Source: Burkholderiales bacterium Ga0074133
GTDB lineage: Bacteria; Pseudomonadota; Gammaproteobacteria; Burkholderiales; Burkholderiaceae_C
NCBI GenBank assembly: GCA_001464865.1
Contig: LNEG01000009.1
Span: forward strand, 62,001-126,000
Direction of reading: 5' to 3'
Length of the DNA stretch: 64,000 nt
The notes below the pieces were generated by a model, which saw only the letters and a program-made list of their open reading frames with translations, made no database searches and had not been told where the DNA came from. This document shows positions 18,501 to 27,164 of the stretch, in pieces. The position numbers were made by a program, and so were the translations under genes. How positions within the stretch are numbered: the stretch's first letter is position 1; each line of letters opens with the position of its first letter.

Positions 18501-18883
18501 AACCGCGTGAAGGCCTCCTCGCGGAATGGACCTTTGACCAGGCGAAACACCGGCCGGTGATCGCTGTCGGTGCGGCGAAGGACAGCGCAATGCACGTCGT
18601 GCGCTTCATCATTGCCGCGCTGGTACTCAAAAACGATCGCACTCTGGGGCATCGGCAGCACGAACTTCAACATGGGCTCACGTCCACCCACTGTCTCGGT
18701 GATCTGGCTGGGCAAAGCACCGAAGAAAAGCGGAAACAACTCCAGGGCGGTCGTCTTGCCGACGGAGTTTTCACCGGTGACTGCGGCGCCACCGCGCGGA
18801 TCCACCTCATTGATGCTGGCGGAGGTGGCGCTGCCACTGGTGCGGGTGTTGACCAGCAGCATGCGTCGAAGTCGTGAAGTCAA
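15464..18883 (-). CDS. SMC-like ATPase, JetC/MksB-like; lacks its C-terminal lobe in this frame
   Basis: Walker A TGENSVGKTTALELFPLFFGALPSQI; long coiled coil; frame ends ...FSREADLEHRAHHLVGGDAQHDP* while the expected C-terminus continues in another frame. TTG start at 18883 or ATG at 18862. Confidence 0.75.
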   Translation of the reverse strand: MTSRLRRMLLVNTRTSGSATSASINEVDPRGGAAVTGENSVGKTTALELFPLFFGALPSQITETVGGREPMLKFVLPMPQSAIVFEYQRGNDEAHDVHCAVLRRTDSDHRPVFRLVKGPFREEAFTRLNEGGENTFCDDRQMAQAFEDMGVQVSQLLDIADYRAVILGHEARTQDAKKLRILSTVYGFGSRLTNLDRLIAAVAKEKVDFKDFVRLAITIVQERLSSHGDSPSRHRVTLRQSKEQIQRWLRDRQALEMAFGMADEVELLRNAGREHTQAEADLRAARQAIAPALLLRRDRLTESNRQLSRKQSERSDHENTANLRTQQLGEAATTAGRLLRDSNLAITNEEARRASLSLHEVQAWSAAVEKIPQLQNDHAAAKAQIEIVSGQAGEISARYATLIHNAELVATNAAADLRAGKEDARSRSTAEAARLNQVHDQRVLEAENEFNSKSDEISPRLTEAIESKANLRAQIASAQASAASQQALDLARKAVSGAQDDKSTAVFKAGEAALKGQVATSAFAEAEAAAAKAADKVVECERALAAAQAMLTPADGSLLSALRESPNLEWKSTLAKIIDPTLLGRSDLAATYIADDANDTAYGWRLNTQGLETAAWTDDQLLRDALIQAQNTVAAAREKSEAAQVAMSSAGKSAQALAEANTNAQAEARAADSKLEARKHALAAALSTCDLEIKALKADGQRQLDALERESGELSTQLNNLQTAHRAALSTLRQGLRAALGENDRKLNEELADIEKAAVAAVAAGQVEVTRLRQEMEADQRRAGVDPDRLRELNKRVHDLYQEMVTAENRRPTVDLWRAWLGEGGDQILASLIERRRLAFNENDRANNELSTHNAEVRRKQDEFTAEVDRLEKFSKQLGQEVQELAELLSSLGLPEFSTRQVDPEQSVEDIKADLHRAQTLLENCQEKVSRRYLHVRDALTGSTSAVAEFIQTHLAALAEGASRIRAAEEICLLHKELGRQVLPNVINEASVILQQVQQFRSTITRFEAEIKRFNNEFQRGLSVAHFKRIHDFKVAIVSNFSDLDLMKEVNEIERVGREHEAKIRIGDGDKLPDARTAGALTKFLALLRSDSTVELDLASHVVLRGSVEINGETRHFSREADLEHRAHHLVGGDAQHDP

Positions 18884-18987
18884 TGGAGCCCCCTTTGGTG
18901 TTCTTGAAAAGGATGTTACCGGCAAGCCGGCAGATATGAACCCGGTGAACCCCGCCCGGGGCTGAGCTCCAAAGACGCAAGCCGGCG

Positions 18988-19674
18988 CTATCGTGTTCTT
19001 GCGCCGATCTCGGTCATTGCAACGTCCGATGCGCCACTCAGGGCCGCCTCCAGGCTCTTGAGGTGCGCGAACACTGCCTTGGCGTAGCGAGCCTCCCGAT
19101 CTGCACGATTTCCGTTGTAGCGCTGCAGCGCAGCGCGCAGGTCGCCGCGATCTGCCTCGATGTACTCGCGAAGGATCCAGGCGCCGAGGCGGACGTTCTC
19201 CTCCAGGGTCGTCTGGCGGATCGCTCCGTCGGCGTCGCGGGGCATCTTCTCCTGGTGCCAACGGCCGGCCACCTGCATCGGGCCGTGGGCCGCAAGGGGG
19301 TTTACTGGGGCGTCAGGATCTCGGAGCCACGCGTGCGCATTGCCGAAGTTTCGGAACGAGGACTCCTGTGCCATGACGGCCAGAATGAGCAGAGGGTCGA
19401 GGTCATAGGCTTGGCTGGCAGCGAAGGCCTTGCGGACCAGTGCCTTCGATTGCTCCACCGGGATGCGCCACTCGCTGGCAATGAATGCGGAGAGGGTTCG
19501 CGGCATCGATGGAGCCGCATCATGAACTTGGACCAAGCCGGCGACTTCGCGGCCGCCTGAAGGAGCCCTGGAGGCCTCATCAATCGAGGGTCTGGCAGCA
19601 CTCCAGATCAGCGCTGCAAAGAACGCACCGAGAAAGAGGAGGGCGGACTGTTTGGTGTGTGTCGTGGATACCAT
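18988..19674 (-). CDS. lytic transglycosylase (SLT-like)
   Basis: DPLLILAVMAQESSFRNFGNA...GPMQVAGRWHQEKM...ENVRLGAWILREYIEADRGDLRAALQRYNGN. Confidence 0.8.
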   Translation of the reverse strand: MVSTTHTKQSALLFLGAFFAALIWSAARPSIDEASRAPSGGREVAGLVQVHDAAPSMPRTLSAFIASEWRIPVEQSKALVRKAFAASQAYDLDPLLILAVMAQESSFRNFGNAHAWLRDPDAPVNPLAAHGPMQVAGRWHQEKMPRDADGAIRQTTLEENVRLGAWILREYIEADRGDLRAALQRYNGNRADREARYAKAVFAHLKSLEAALSGASDVAMTEIGARTR

Positions 19675-19680
19675 GCATAA

Positions 19681-19709
19681 AAGATATCCACTCGAATCGC
19701 CCGCGACAA
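19681..19709 (-). promoter_or_regulatory. promoter, recurrent family: TTGTCG-N17-TATCTT
   Basis: Plus-strand AAGATA 19681-19686, CGACAA 19704-19709, 17-bp spacer; just upstream of the transglycosylase. Confidence 0.7.
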
Positions 19710-19748
19710 CGGAGCGCGGCGACCCGCACCAAGTAGCACGGGGTCAGG

Positions 19749-20015
19749 TCAACGGTGCGACTTCATCATGAACCATAGGCCGAACGCACCGACAGATCCG
19801 AATGCGCCCGAAGACCAGGCAAGCATGTCGATGGTTGCAGCAGGGGTGCTCCCATTGAACAAAAATGGTAGCGGGTCGAAGCGGTAGATGACGCCGAAGA
19901 TCAGAACGCCGGACACGCCAGTCAACACCATGAGAGCAAAAAAGCGAAGAAGGAGTGAGGAGATTTCACCTGCTTCATCATGCGCAATTGAGTTGTGCGA
20001 TTGACGATCATTCAT
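19749..20015 (-). CDS. small membrane protein (paralogue of next gene)
   Basis: 88 aa; shares RFFALMVLTGVSGVLIFGVIYRF with 20049..20315. Confidence 0.6.
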   Translation of the reverse strand: MNDRQSHNSIAHDEAGEISSLLLRFFALMVLTGVSGVLIFGVIYRFDPLPFLFNGSTPAATIDMLAWSSGAFGSVGAFGLWFMMKSHR

Positions 20016-20048
20016 CTTTCACGACACCTTGTTTGAGTCCTGGCTGAT

Positions 20049-20315
20049 TCATCGCGTTGACCTTGTGATGAACCAGATACCGATAGCACCGATCACCACA
20101 ATTCCAAAAGCGAGCCACGTGTGCAGATTGACGGCCTCCATATAGGCAATCTTACTAATCGAGATAGGACCGGGGAAGAAGCGGTAGCCGACGCCAAAAA
20201 CAAGGAGCCCGGTCAGCCCAGTCAGCACCATGAGCGCAAACAAACGGAAGTAGAGCGCGAAAAGCTCATCCGCTTCTGCATGTGCTCGTGAGTCGACAAC
20301 TGGTTTATCACTCAT
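20049..20315 (-). CDS. small membrane protein (paralogue of previous gene)
   Basis: 88 aa; RLFALMVLTGLTGLLVFGVGYRF. Confidence 0.6.
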   Translation of the reverse strand: MSDKPVVDSRAHAEADELFALYFRLFALMVLTGLTGLLVFGVGYRFFPGPISISKIAYMEAVNLHTWLAFGIVVIGAIGIWFITRSTR

Positions 20316-20354
20316 GGGACCTCCTAATTTCGAGCCATGATAAATGGAGCGGTT

Positions 20355-20690
20355 TTAGCCAACAAAGAGCATGAGTACCCAACCCACCAAGGCGATCGCT
20401 CCAATCGACAGAAGTGTAGCCATTCCATAGACGATGAACTTCACAAAAGGATAGACCAAGACGCATGCAATGAATCCGATGGCAATGCCAGCGATCAAGC
20501 GGAGCCATGCTGGCACCTGAAAGCTGATGAGCTCCGGTAGAAGCCCGAGGAGCGCAAATGTCGCCGCTGCCGCTGCACAAAAGACAACGATGAAAACAGC
20601 ACCGCTCCACTTCTCGAGATACGCCTCTTCAAAGGAGTCGTAGTGGGTGGAAATGTGCCCTCTTGAATTCAGTGTGAATCGTTTTGCCAT
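20355..20690 (-). CDS. small membrane protein
   Basis: MAKRFTLNSRGHISTHYDSFEEAYLEKWSGAVFIVVFCAAAAATFALLGLL...; several hydrophobic segments. Confidence 0.6.
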   Translation of the reverse strand: MAKRFTLNSRGHISTHYDSFEEAYLEKWSGAVFIVVFCAAAAATFALLGLLPELISFQVPAWLRLIAGIAIGFIACVLVYPFVKFIVYGMATLLSIGAIALVGWVLMLFVG

Positions 20691-20780
20691 GGCTGGACCT
20701 CGAAGATGGGAAAGTAGTTGTGCGTAAAAGATATCAGAAAAATGTCTTGAACGCACATGGCCACTTCGCTAGAAACAAAA

Positions 20781-20810
20781 AGGAAAAAGGCCACGGTTTA
20801 CGCGGCCTTT
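20781..20810 (-). terminator. Rho-independent terminator downstream of chemoreceptor gene
   Basis: Minus strand AAAGGCC-gcgtaaaccgt-GGCCTTTTTCC: 7-bp stem plus T-run. Confidence 0.65.
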
Positions 20811-20885
20811 GAAGATGGAATGAGGGTTGCCTTGGCAACTTTCCCGGTCACCCTCGGCACCTGTCACCACGGCGCCCGCACCGGG

Positions 20886-22439
20886 TTAGGCCTGTCGTGA
20901 TTCGATTCGGAAAACTTTGATCACTTCGGTCAAGCGGCCTGCCTGGTCTTTCAAGCTCTCAGCGGCGGCCGCACTCTCTTCCACGAGGGCAGCGTTCTGC
21001 TGCGTCATCTGGTCCAGCTGCGTCACCGCCACGTTGACCTGCCCGATACCGTCGCTTTGCTCACCAGCCGCTGCCGAGATCTCTCCTATGATGTCGGACA
21101 CCCGCTGGACCGAGCCTACGATCTCGCTCATGGTCTGTCCCGCGTCGGCGACAAGCCGGGAGCCTGCCTCCACCTTTTCCACGCTCGCGCCGATCAGACC
21201 CTTGATTTCCTTGGCCGCCTGCGCGCTGCGCTGAGCCAGGTTGCGCACCTCGGCCGCCACCACCGCAAAGCCCCGGCCCTGTTCTCCGGCCCGCGCGGCT
21301 TCTACCGCGGCGTTCAAGGCCAAGATGTTGGTCTGGAAGGCGATGCCGTCGATGACACCGATGATGTCGCTGATCTTTTTGCTGCTGTGGTTGATCTCGT
21401 CCATGGTCGTGACCACCTGGCCCACCACCTGCCCACCGCGAACGGCGATCTCGGCAGCGCTGGCGGCCAGCTGATTGGCCTGACGCGCTGCATCGGCGCT
21501 CTGGCGCACGGTGCTGGTGAGTTGTTCCATGCTCGCAGCGGTCTCTTCCAGGTTGCTCGCGGCCTGTTCGGTGCGGGCGCTCAGGTCCTGGTTGCCCGAG
21601 GCAATTTCGTAAGACGCGGTGTTGATGCTGTCGGTGGCACTGCGCACCTGACCCACAGTCTGGATCAGCGAGGTCTTCATCTCGGCCAGCGCGCGCAACA
21701 GGTCGCCCAGCTCGTCCTTGCGCGTGGTTTGCACGGTGCCATTCAGATCGCCAGCGGCCACCGCCGAGGCGATGTCCACGGCTTCGTGCAGCGGCGTGGT
21801 CACCGACACTGTGATGCGCCAGGCCACCAGGCTGGCGATCAACACCGCCAGCGCAGCCAGGGCGATCATGACCATCGACTGGCGGTTGACTGTCTGCTCG
21901 GAAGCAGCCACCGCGACTGTGGCCAGCTCCCGTTGGTACTTCTGCAACTCCACCATTGAGTCGGTGTAGCGATTGGCCCCAGGCAGTAGCGCTGAATCGA
22001 GCTGCTGGGTTGCCGCAGCAATGTCCCCGCCCTTGAGCGTTTCAAAGTAGGTCTTGCGCACGGCAATGTACTCGGCTCGCCGATCTGCAATGTCTTTCAT
22101 GAGCGCCTTGCCACGTTCACTGGTGATCTTCTCATCCAGCGCCTTCTGCAGCTCGTTGATGCGTTCGGTGGTCTGCGCAATCAGGGGCTTGAAATAAGCG
22201 TCTACTTCGGGGTTGGCGCCCGACTTGGCCACGCCGAGAACGCGGTTGATGTTCAAGCGGGTGCTCGCCAGCCACTCCTCCATCAATGCAGCGCGGCGCT
22301 CCATCTCGATCACCTTGGCGGTGGATTGGTGAGCAGTTTGCAGGCTGGACCAGGCTATGGCGGTGAGTGCCACCAGCAGCACGAGGACGCTGGCAAAGCC
22401 CAGTGTGAGCCGTTGGCCGATTTTGATTTTGTCGAACAT
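20886..22439 (-). CDS. methyl-accepting chemotaxis protein
   Basis: Signalling hairpin [58 protein letters not shown] and periplasmic 4-helix region. Confidence 0.95.
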   Translation of the reverse strand: MFDKIKIGQRLTLGFASVLVLLVALTAIAWSSLQTAHQSTAKVIEMERRAALMEEWLASTRLNINRVLGVAKSGANPEVDAYFKPLIAQTTERINELQKALDEKITSERGKALMKDIADRRAEYIAVRKTYFETLKGGDIAAATQQLDSALLPGANRYTDSMVELQKYQRELATVAVAASEQTVNRQSMVMIALAALAVLIASLVAWRITVSVTTPLHEAVDIASAVAAGDLNGTVQTTRKDELGDLLRALAEMKTSLIQTVGQVRSATDSINTASYEIASGNQDLSARTEQAASNLEETAASMEQLTSTVRQSADAARQANQLAASAAEIAVRGGQVVGQVVTTMDEINHSSKKISDIIGVIDGIAFQTNILALNAAVEAARAGEQGRGFAVVAAEVRNLAQRSAQAAKEIKGLIGASVEKVEAGSRLVADAGQTMSEIVGSVQRVSDIIGEISAAAGEQSDGIGQVNVAVTQLDQMTQQNAALVEESAAAAESLKDQAGRLTEVIKVFRIESRQA

Positions 22440-22690
22440 GATGAGTTACGGGATGGTTGCGTCAAAGAATCGCGTCATCCCGGCGCCCGGTCAGGCTGCG
22501 GCAGGAGATACGTCCATCACCTATATCGGCACCGTTGGGGTGCGATGAAATTTCCGAACGTGCGAATTGGCCGTGTTTCCCGGCTCAAACATCACCAAAA
22601 CAGCATGATGGAGCAGTAAATCCGCACGAGCCGGAGCCTGGCGATACGTACGCCAGACGGCCGGTTCACTCGCTCAATGGTCGAAGGGTG

Positions 22691-24625
22691 TTATCTGAAA
22701 CGCGCCATCCTCGGAGCGGGTGCCATTGGCTTTTCAGCGGCAGCTGCTACCAGGTCGTTGTCAGGGGCCTCTTCAAAGACCTCGGCCGCTGAGATCAGAT
22801 CGTCAGTTGACAGTGCCATCGGAGCTGCCATCGCCACCGCCACATTTTGCTTGACCTCTTCCTCAGGAGCGAAGAGGGCATTCTGCACAGCGATGCGCTC
22901 GCGAAGATCGTTGAGATCCTGCTGGCCGTGCAGGTTGTGCTCCTGGCGCCAACGGGTCCGGCGAAGGGTCTCGTCGATCTGTTTCGACTTGCCCTTGGTG
23001 ATCGCTACGGTGCCGTACTGCAGGTAGGTCAGATACCCGGTTGCCCAGTCGTGGTGGTCATCACGGCAGTGGGCCTTGACCATCTCGCGACCGAAGAACT
23101 CCACAAAATCCATGGCACCTTCGGGATCAACGTCGATGCCATCAGGGGACTCGTCATCAATGACCAGCTGCCCGTTCTTCAGCACCTTCATCTCCAGCCC
23201 GCAGCTCTCCGCATGCATCTCTCGCACGGCGTCGCGCAGGCCGTACATAGGCCCATTGAGCTCCGACCAGCTGTTTCCCACATACAGCTTGCCCAGCACC
23301 GGCAGCGGTGTCTTGGGCACTCGCTCAATGGTCGGCGGGTACATTCGCAGCCCGTCTTCCACCTCGAAGAAGAGTTTCAAGCCCGCAAACGGTGGCCATA
23401 GACCATATAAGGACCACCTGGCATCGATCGCGACAAGCATCTGGTAGTCGATGATCTGCACGCCCGATTCGATCTGGGCAGTCAAGGCATAGCCAAGCAG
23501 GTTCTTCACCATCTGAGGTGAGTAGGTGTCCGCCTGGATCTTGATGAAGCCGTCTTCATCGATCGTGCGGCCGATGTACTGGCGCAGGCTCCAGTCGTAC
23601 TGGGAGTGAGCAACAAAGTCGCGTAATGCAGACAAGGGCTTCATGTAGCCGTAGCGCGCTGGGTCGCCCTCGATCATCTGTTCCATCGATCGGTCGGAGC
23701 CTACGCGAACACAGAGGTAGCAGCCGGTGCGAGCGCCGCACCCCGTGGTCTTGCCGGCAGTCTTCATGTCGGCCACGATGACACAGGAGCTGCCCCCCGC
23801 TGCCGCATACAGCTCCATCACCTTTTCAAACTTGCTGTACGCCGAATACTCGCCTGCGGCCGCAAGGCCAAGGTACGTCCACACGTCGTCGGTTTCCCAA
23901 TCAAGGATGGGGGAAGCGCGCAGCTGGCCATGATCGTTTTCCCAGATCCCCTCCGCGACTTCGCCGCGCTTGGCGATGCGCACATCGCGCGCCGCCGACT
24001 CGGTCATGCGAACGCCTGTCATTACCACTGGCGCCTTGAGATCAGGGCGGGTTCCAAGTTCGGCCATGGCGATCTTCAACAGGCGTGTGTTGGGTGCAAC
24101 CTTGAGGTCTTGGCTGCACGAGCCCTGACCATCGGGGAAGCTTGGAATCCCCCGGCCGCCGATCGTCTTGACTTGCCAGGTGGAACTCAGGGTGGGTTTG
24201 CCAACGCGAACCGTGAGCTCGATGCCGTGTTCCTTGGCGTAAGCACGCATTCTCCGCATCTCTTCGGTGGCCAGTCGAGACACCTCAGGCTGTTCGATTC
24301 CCGTGTTCGAATGCACCACTGTGAGAGGTGTTGGTTTGATGCCTTCGGAGATCATCTGACGCGCGACATCCAATCCCAAGGACACCAGGCAGCTAGAGTC
24401 CTTCCCGCTTGAGAATGCATAAATAATCGGGTGTCCCTCGAGCATGATCGAGCGGATTCGGCGCTGCGCACGCACAACGGGGTCCTCCTGGCGAACGGGG
24501 ATCACAGCCGAGATGCGCGTGACGGCCGATGCAACCGGCGTCAAGGTCGAAACCACTGACTCCGTGAAATCTTCCTCAAAGAGGTCGATCTGGGCGAATG
24601 CGGTCTGGTTGCTGGCGAAATCCAT
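22691..24625 (-). CDS. PAPS-reductase/DndC-like PP-loop protein
   Basis: PP-loop IIYAFSSGKDSSCLVSLGLD; C-rich GCGARTGCYLC; 644 aa. Confidence 0.75.
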   Translation of the reverse strand: MDFASNQTAFAQIDLFEEDFTESVVSTLTPVASAVTRISAVIPVRQEDPVVRAQRRIRSIMLEGHPIIYAFSSGKDSSCLVSLGLDVARQMISEGIKPTPLTVVHSNTGIEQPEVSRLATEEMRRMRAYAKEHGIELTVRVGKPTLSSTWQVKTIGGRGIPSFPDGQGSCSQDLKVAPNTRLLKIAMAELGTRPDLKAPVVMTGVRMTESAARDVRIAKRGEVAEGIWENDHGQLRASPILDWETDDVWTYLGLAAAGEYSAYSKFEKVMELYAAAGGSSCVIVADMKTAGKTTGCGARTGCYLCVRVGSDRSMEQMIEGDPARYGYMKPLSALRDFVAHSQYDWSLRQYIGRTIDEDGFIKIQADTYSPQMVKNLLGYALTAQIESGVQIIDYQMLVAIDARWSLYGLWPPFAGLKLFFEVEDGLRMYPPTIERVPKTPLPVLGKLYVGNSWSELNGPMYGLRDAVREMHAESCGLEMKVLKNGQLVIDDESPDGIDVDPEGAMDFVEFFGREMVKAHCRDDHHDWATGYLTYLQYGTVAITKGKSKQIDETLRRTRWRQEHNLHGQQDLNDLRERIAVQNALFAPEEEVKQNVAVAMAAPMALSTDDLISAAEVFEEAPDNDLVAAAAEKPMAPAPRMARFR

Positions 24626-24717
24626 CGGTAAGCCTGTGTATGAGGTAGTACATACACAAGATATCCGAATCGATCAGCGGCTGCATTTTTGCTTCTCAGG
24701 CCTCGCTCAAAGGATCC

Positions 24718-25035
24718 TCACAAACGGGGAGCCAGGCTTGGGAAGCTGATCAGATCCCAGGGGATTGTGACTTCATGATGCTTTTTCATCAGTTCAACGA
24801 AGTGGCGCCAGGCTTCAGGGCCTGCTGGCTCATGGCTGCAGCTCAAGCACTGCTCCCCACCGGCCATCTGATCCGTCATCGTGCGGTGCACATCGATGCC
24901 GAACTGCTTGGAGAAGCGCCCGACGGTGCTTCCATCTGTGAGCGAATGGACCCACACCGTGCCACCGTCATTGGAAACCTGGATCTGGTCTTCGGCGGCC
25001 ATCTCGGGCAATTCAGTGTTGACGCTGTGTGTCAT
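24718..25035 (-). CDS. hypothetical protein
   Basis: MTHSVNTELPEMAAEDQIQVSNDGGTVWVHSLTDGSTVGRFSKQFGIDVH.... Confidence 0.5.
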   Translation of the reverse strand: MTHSVNTELPEMAAEDQIQVSNDGGTVWVHSLTDGSTVGRFSKQFGIDVHRTMTDQMAGGEQCLSCSHEPAGPEAWRHFVELMKKHHEVTIPWDLISFPSLAPRL

Positions 25036-25253
25036 TTCGCCCGCGTGGACTCGCGGTTTTTGGAAGTGAGTGCACTGACTGCGATAGCCAGCGCCATGAG
25101 GATGAACGGAGCGAGGGCCGCCAAAGCTGCCCACCATGGCCAATTCAGTGGAGAGCCGAGCATCCATGCAGTGTCGAAGTCGATCTTTGCCCATCCATAA
25201 ATGAAGAGGAGGAGGACGTTGAAGCAGATGAGGAAGTTGGCGATCCGAAGCAT
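25032..25253 (-). CDS. small membrane protein
   Basis: MLRIANFLICFNVLLLFIYGWAKIDFDTAWMLG...ALAPFILMALAIAVSAL. Confidence 0.5.
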   Translation of the reverse strand: MLRIANFLICFNVLLLFIYGWAKIDFDTAWMLGSPLNWPWWAALAALAPFILMALAIAVSALTSKNRESTRAK

Positions 25254-25291
25254 TGAAGTCCTTGAGGAATAGGTTTGTAGTAAGAAAAGGC

Positions 25292-25735
25292 CTACCGGCA
25301 TTCCTTGAGAGCCGGGTGATCGGGGTCAACCCCATGTGCGATGGCCATCTCGCGGTATCCCTCGAACAGCGCGCGTCCGTCTTCCTGCACGTCGTTCTGG
25401 ATCCGACCATGCATGCGGTCCAGTCGCACAGCGAGGTTGTGGTCGGCGCCGCGCAGAAGGAACCCGGCACAGGTCGCTGGGTTGCCAACCCCTGACTCGT
25501 GACAGGCAAATCGGTGGGTGCTCAGGTCGTGCGCGGTGCCAGCCGAGTGCACGAAGGCTTCCGCCGGGAAGTCCCCAGCGTTTTCTACAACCCATGGGCA
25601 CGGGCCACAGGGCTTGCGTCGGTAGGCGCCGCTGCCACCGGTCAATGTCACCACCTGCTCGCGCTCACCCGCCGGGCGAATCCTGGTGATGTTGACCTCG
25701 GTACGGGCTCGCTTTGCTTTGGGTGCGGGGCTCAT
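25292..25735 (-). CDS. DUF6283-like protein
   Basis: YRRKPCGPCPWVVENAGDFPAEAFVHSAGTAHDLSTHRFACHESGVGNPATCAGFLLRGADHNLAVR. Confidence 0.6.
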   Translation of the reverse strand: MSPAPKAKRARTEVNITRIRPAGEREQVVTLTGGSGAYRRKPCGPCPWVVENAGDFPAEAFVHSAGTAHDLSTHRFACHESGVGNPATCAGFLLRGADHNLAVRLDRMHGRIQNDVQEDGRALFEGYREMAIAHGVDPDHPALKECR

Positions 25736-26031
25736 GCAAGGACCGCCTTCGCCGCTTCCTTGCGCATGTGGTCGACTATGTAGTGGGCCCACTTGCTCCC
25801 GTAGTCCACGTGGCCACAAGCACAACACTCGGCCAGCTCCACAGCTTTGGCGGTCGGAATAGGCCAGCCGCACTGTCGAGCCTGCTCGTTTGCCGCGCTC
25901 TGAACAGCACCACGCTCGAGATCAATCCAGGTCAGGCCTGGGCGCGTCTTGCGCTTCGAAGCCTCGATCTGAAACGCGTCGTAGATGGCTTGAGCGGGGC
26001 CAGGCCGTGGGCGAAAGGGATCGTGGGTCAT
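25732..26031 (-). CDS. hypothetical protein
   Basis: 99-aa ORF; 4-nt overlap with neighbour. Confidence 0.5.
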   Translation of the reverse strand: MTHDPFRPRPGPAQAIYDAFQIEASKRKTRPGLTWIDLERGAVQSAANEQARQCGWPIPTAKAVELAECCACGHVDYGSKWAHYIVDHMRKEAAKAVLA

Positions 26032-26345
26032 GAGTTCTCCGTACGGTCCTTGAGGGCCTTGAGGCAGCGTTCGTGTGCTGCCTCACACCGCTCGGGGTAG
26101 CGGATTGAGGATGTGTCGCCAACCATCACCTCAGCAAAGGTCTTCGTAATGGCCACGTGCCGCTGCACGGACGACTTGCTGGCGGATTTAGGAAGCCCCT
26201 CCAGAGTCGCGGCCTGGCACGACGCGAGGTAGGCGAGCCCATTCTGAAGGCTGGATGCCGCCCTGAGCAGGGCAACGAGATCCTCTTCAGGAATGGCTTC
26301 TTTGCGGGCAAGCATCCCGTAGTAGCGCTGGAAGTCGATGAGCAT
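26028..26345 (-). CDS. hypothetical protein
   Basis: 105-aa ORF; 4-nt overlap with neighbour. Confidence 0.5.
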   Translation of the reverse strand: MLIDFQRYYGMLARKEAIPEEDLVALLRAASSLQNGLAYLASCQAATLEGLPKSASKSSVQRHVAITKTFAEVMVGDTSSIRYPERCEAAHERCLKALKDRTENS

Positions 26346-26355
26346 GGCGTCTCGA

Positions 26356-26715
26356 TCAGGCGATTTTGCCGCCAGCGGCTTTCACAGCCGCCTTCACTGT
26401 ATCGAGCTTGTCTTTGTCACAGCTGACCACAAAGCTGGTCGTGGTCTGCTCTTTCAACCAGCGACGAAGGTAGCTGTCCAGGGCGGGCTCCTCGGAGCCA
26501 ACCACTGGCCCGTAGACCATGCCACCCTCAACCGATACCTGAGCGTCATCTGCAACGTCTGCCATGTCGAAGTTCTCATCCTTCTCCTTGCCGTCGATGA
26601 GGATGACTTCGTCGTCGTGCCAAGTGGACGGATCTGTCACGTCGGCGGTGTGAGTCCAATATCTGGGGTCGCTGTAGAAGCGTTTGAACTGTTCACCAGT
26701 GCATTTGACGGCCAT
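26356..26715 (-). CDS. hypothetical protein
   Basis: MAVKCTGEQFKRFYSDPRYWTHTADVTDPSTWHDDEVILIDGKEKDENFD.... Confidence 0.5.
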   Translation of the reverse strand: MAVKCTGEQFKRFYSDPRYWTHTADVTDPSTWHDDEVILIDGKEKDENFDMADVADDAQVSVEGGMVYGPVVGSEEPALDSYLRRWLKEQTTTSFVVSCDKDKLDTVKAAVKAAGGKIA

Positions 26716-26763
26716 GTGCTGCTTTCAGTTGTCGGTTGAGATGATTTTCTATGCTACGCAGCG

Positions 26764-26955
26764 TCAAGGAGCCACGGCTGCCTGCGACTCCATCACCGAT
26801 GTCTCAATCGAACGACGGGCATCCTGTCGCGCGCTGTGGCGCGCAGCCTTTGACGCCTTCTTCGCCGCGGCGCGGGGCTGGTCGGCAGTCTTGTGGTGAA
26901 TGTCCTGACCACCAACTGTTCGGCCGCCATTCGTCAAAGGTGTGTATGGCCTCAT
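26764..26955 (-). CDS. small hypothetical protein
   Basis: 63-aa ORF downstream of the promoter at 27004-27032. Confidence 0.35.
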   Translation of the reverse strand: MRPYTPLTNGGRTVGGQDIHHKTADQPRAAAKKASKAARHSARQDARRSIETSVMESQAAVAP

Positions 26956-27003
26956 GCTGTTCGTCCAGTTGTGTCGGCTGCTCGGGGATATCTGTTACAC
27001 ACA

Positions 27004-27032
27004 AAGATATCTGGAAAAACCCATGGCGACAA
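27004..27032 (-). promoter_or_regulatory. promoter, recurrent family: TTGTCG-N17-TATCTT
   Basis: Plus-strand AAGATA 27004-27009, CGACAA 27027-27032, 17-bp spacer. Confidence 0.7.
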
Positions 27033-27164
27033 CGGAACGCAAGAGCCGCCGCTGTTCGTCGGCTTCCCACATTTGGGGGATGGATGGGCTGAGGATTTAG
27101 ACGCAATCTCCGGCTGGGGGAAGGTGAGTGGGCCATCTTGCCAGCGCACACCGGGGGAAAAGCC

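Noticed and set aside
20728-20733. AAGATATC before 20690 (and similarly before 24625 and 7502) counted as full members of the promoter family
   Set aside because: The -10/GATATC part matches but no TTGTC-like hexamer occurs at 17 bp, so these are mentioned only as partial matches.
22691-24625. Complete Dnd/Ssp phosphorothioation island
   Set aside because: Only the DndC-like gene is present; neighbours do not resemble DndB/D/E or SspA-D.
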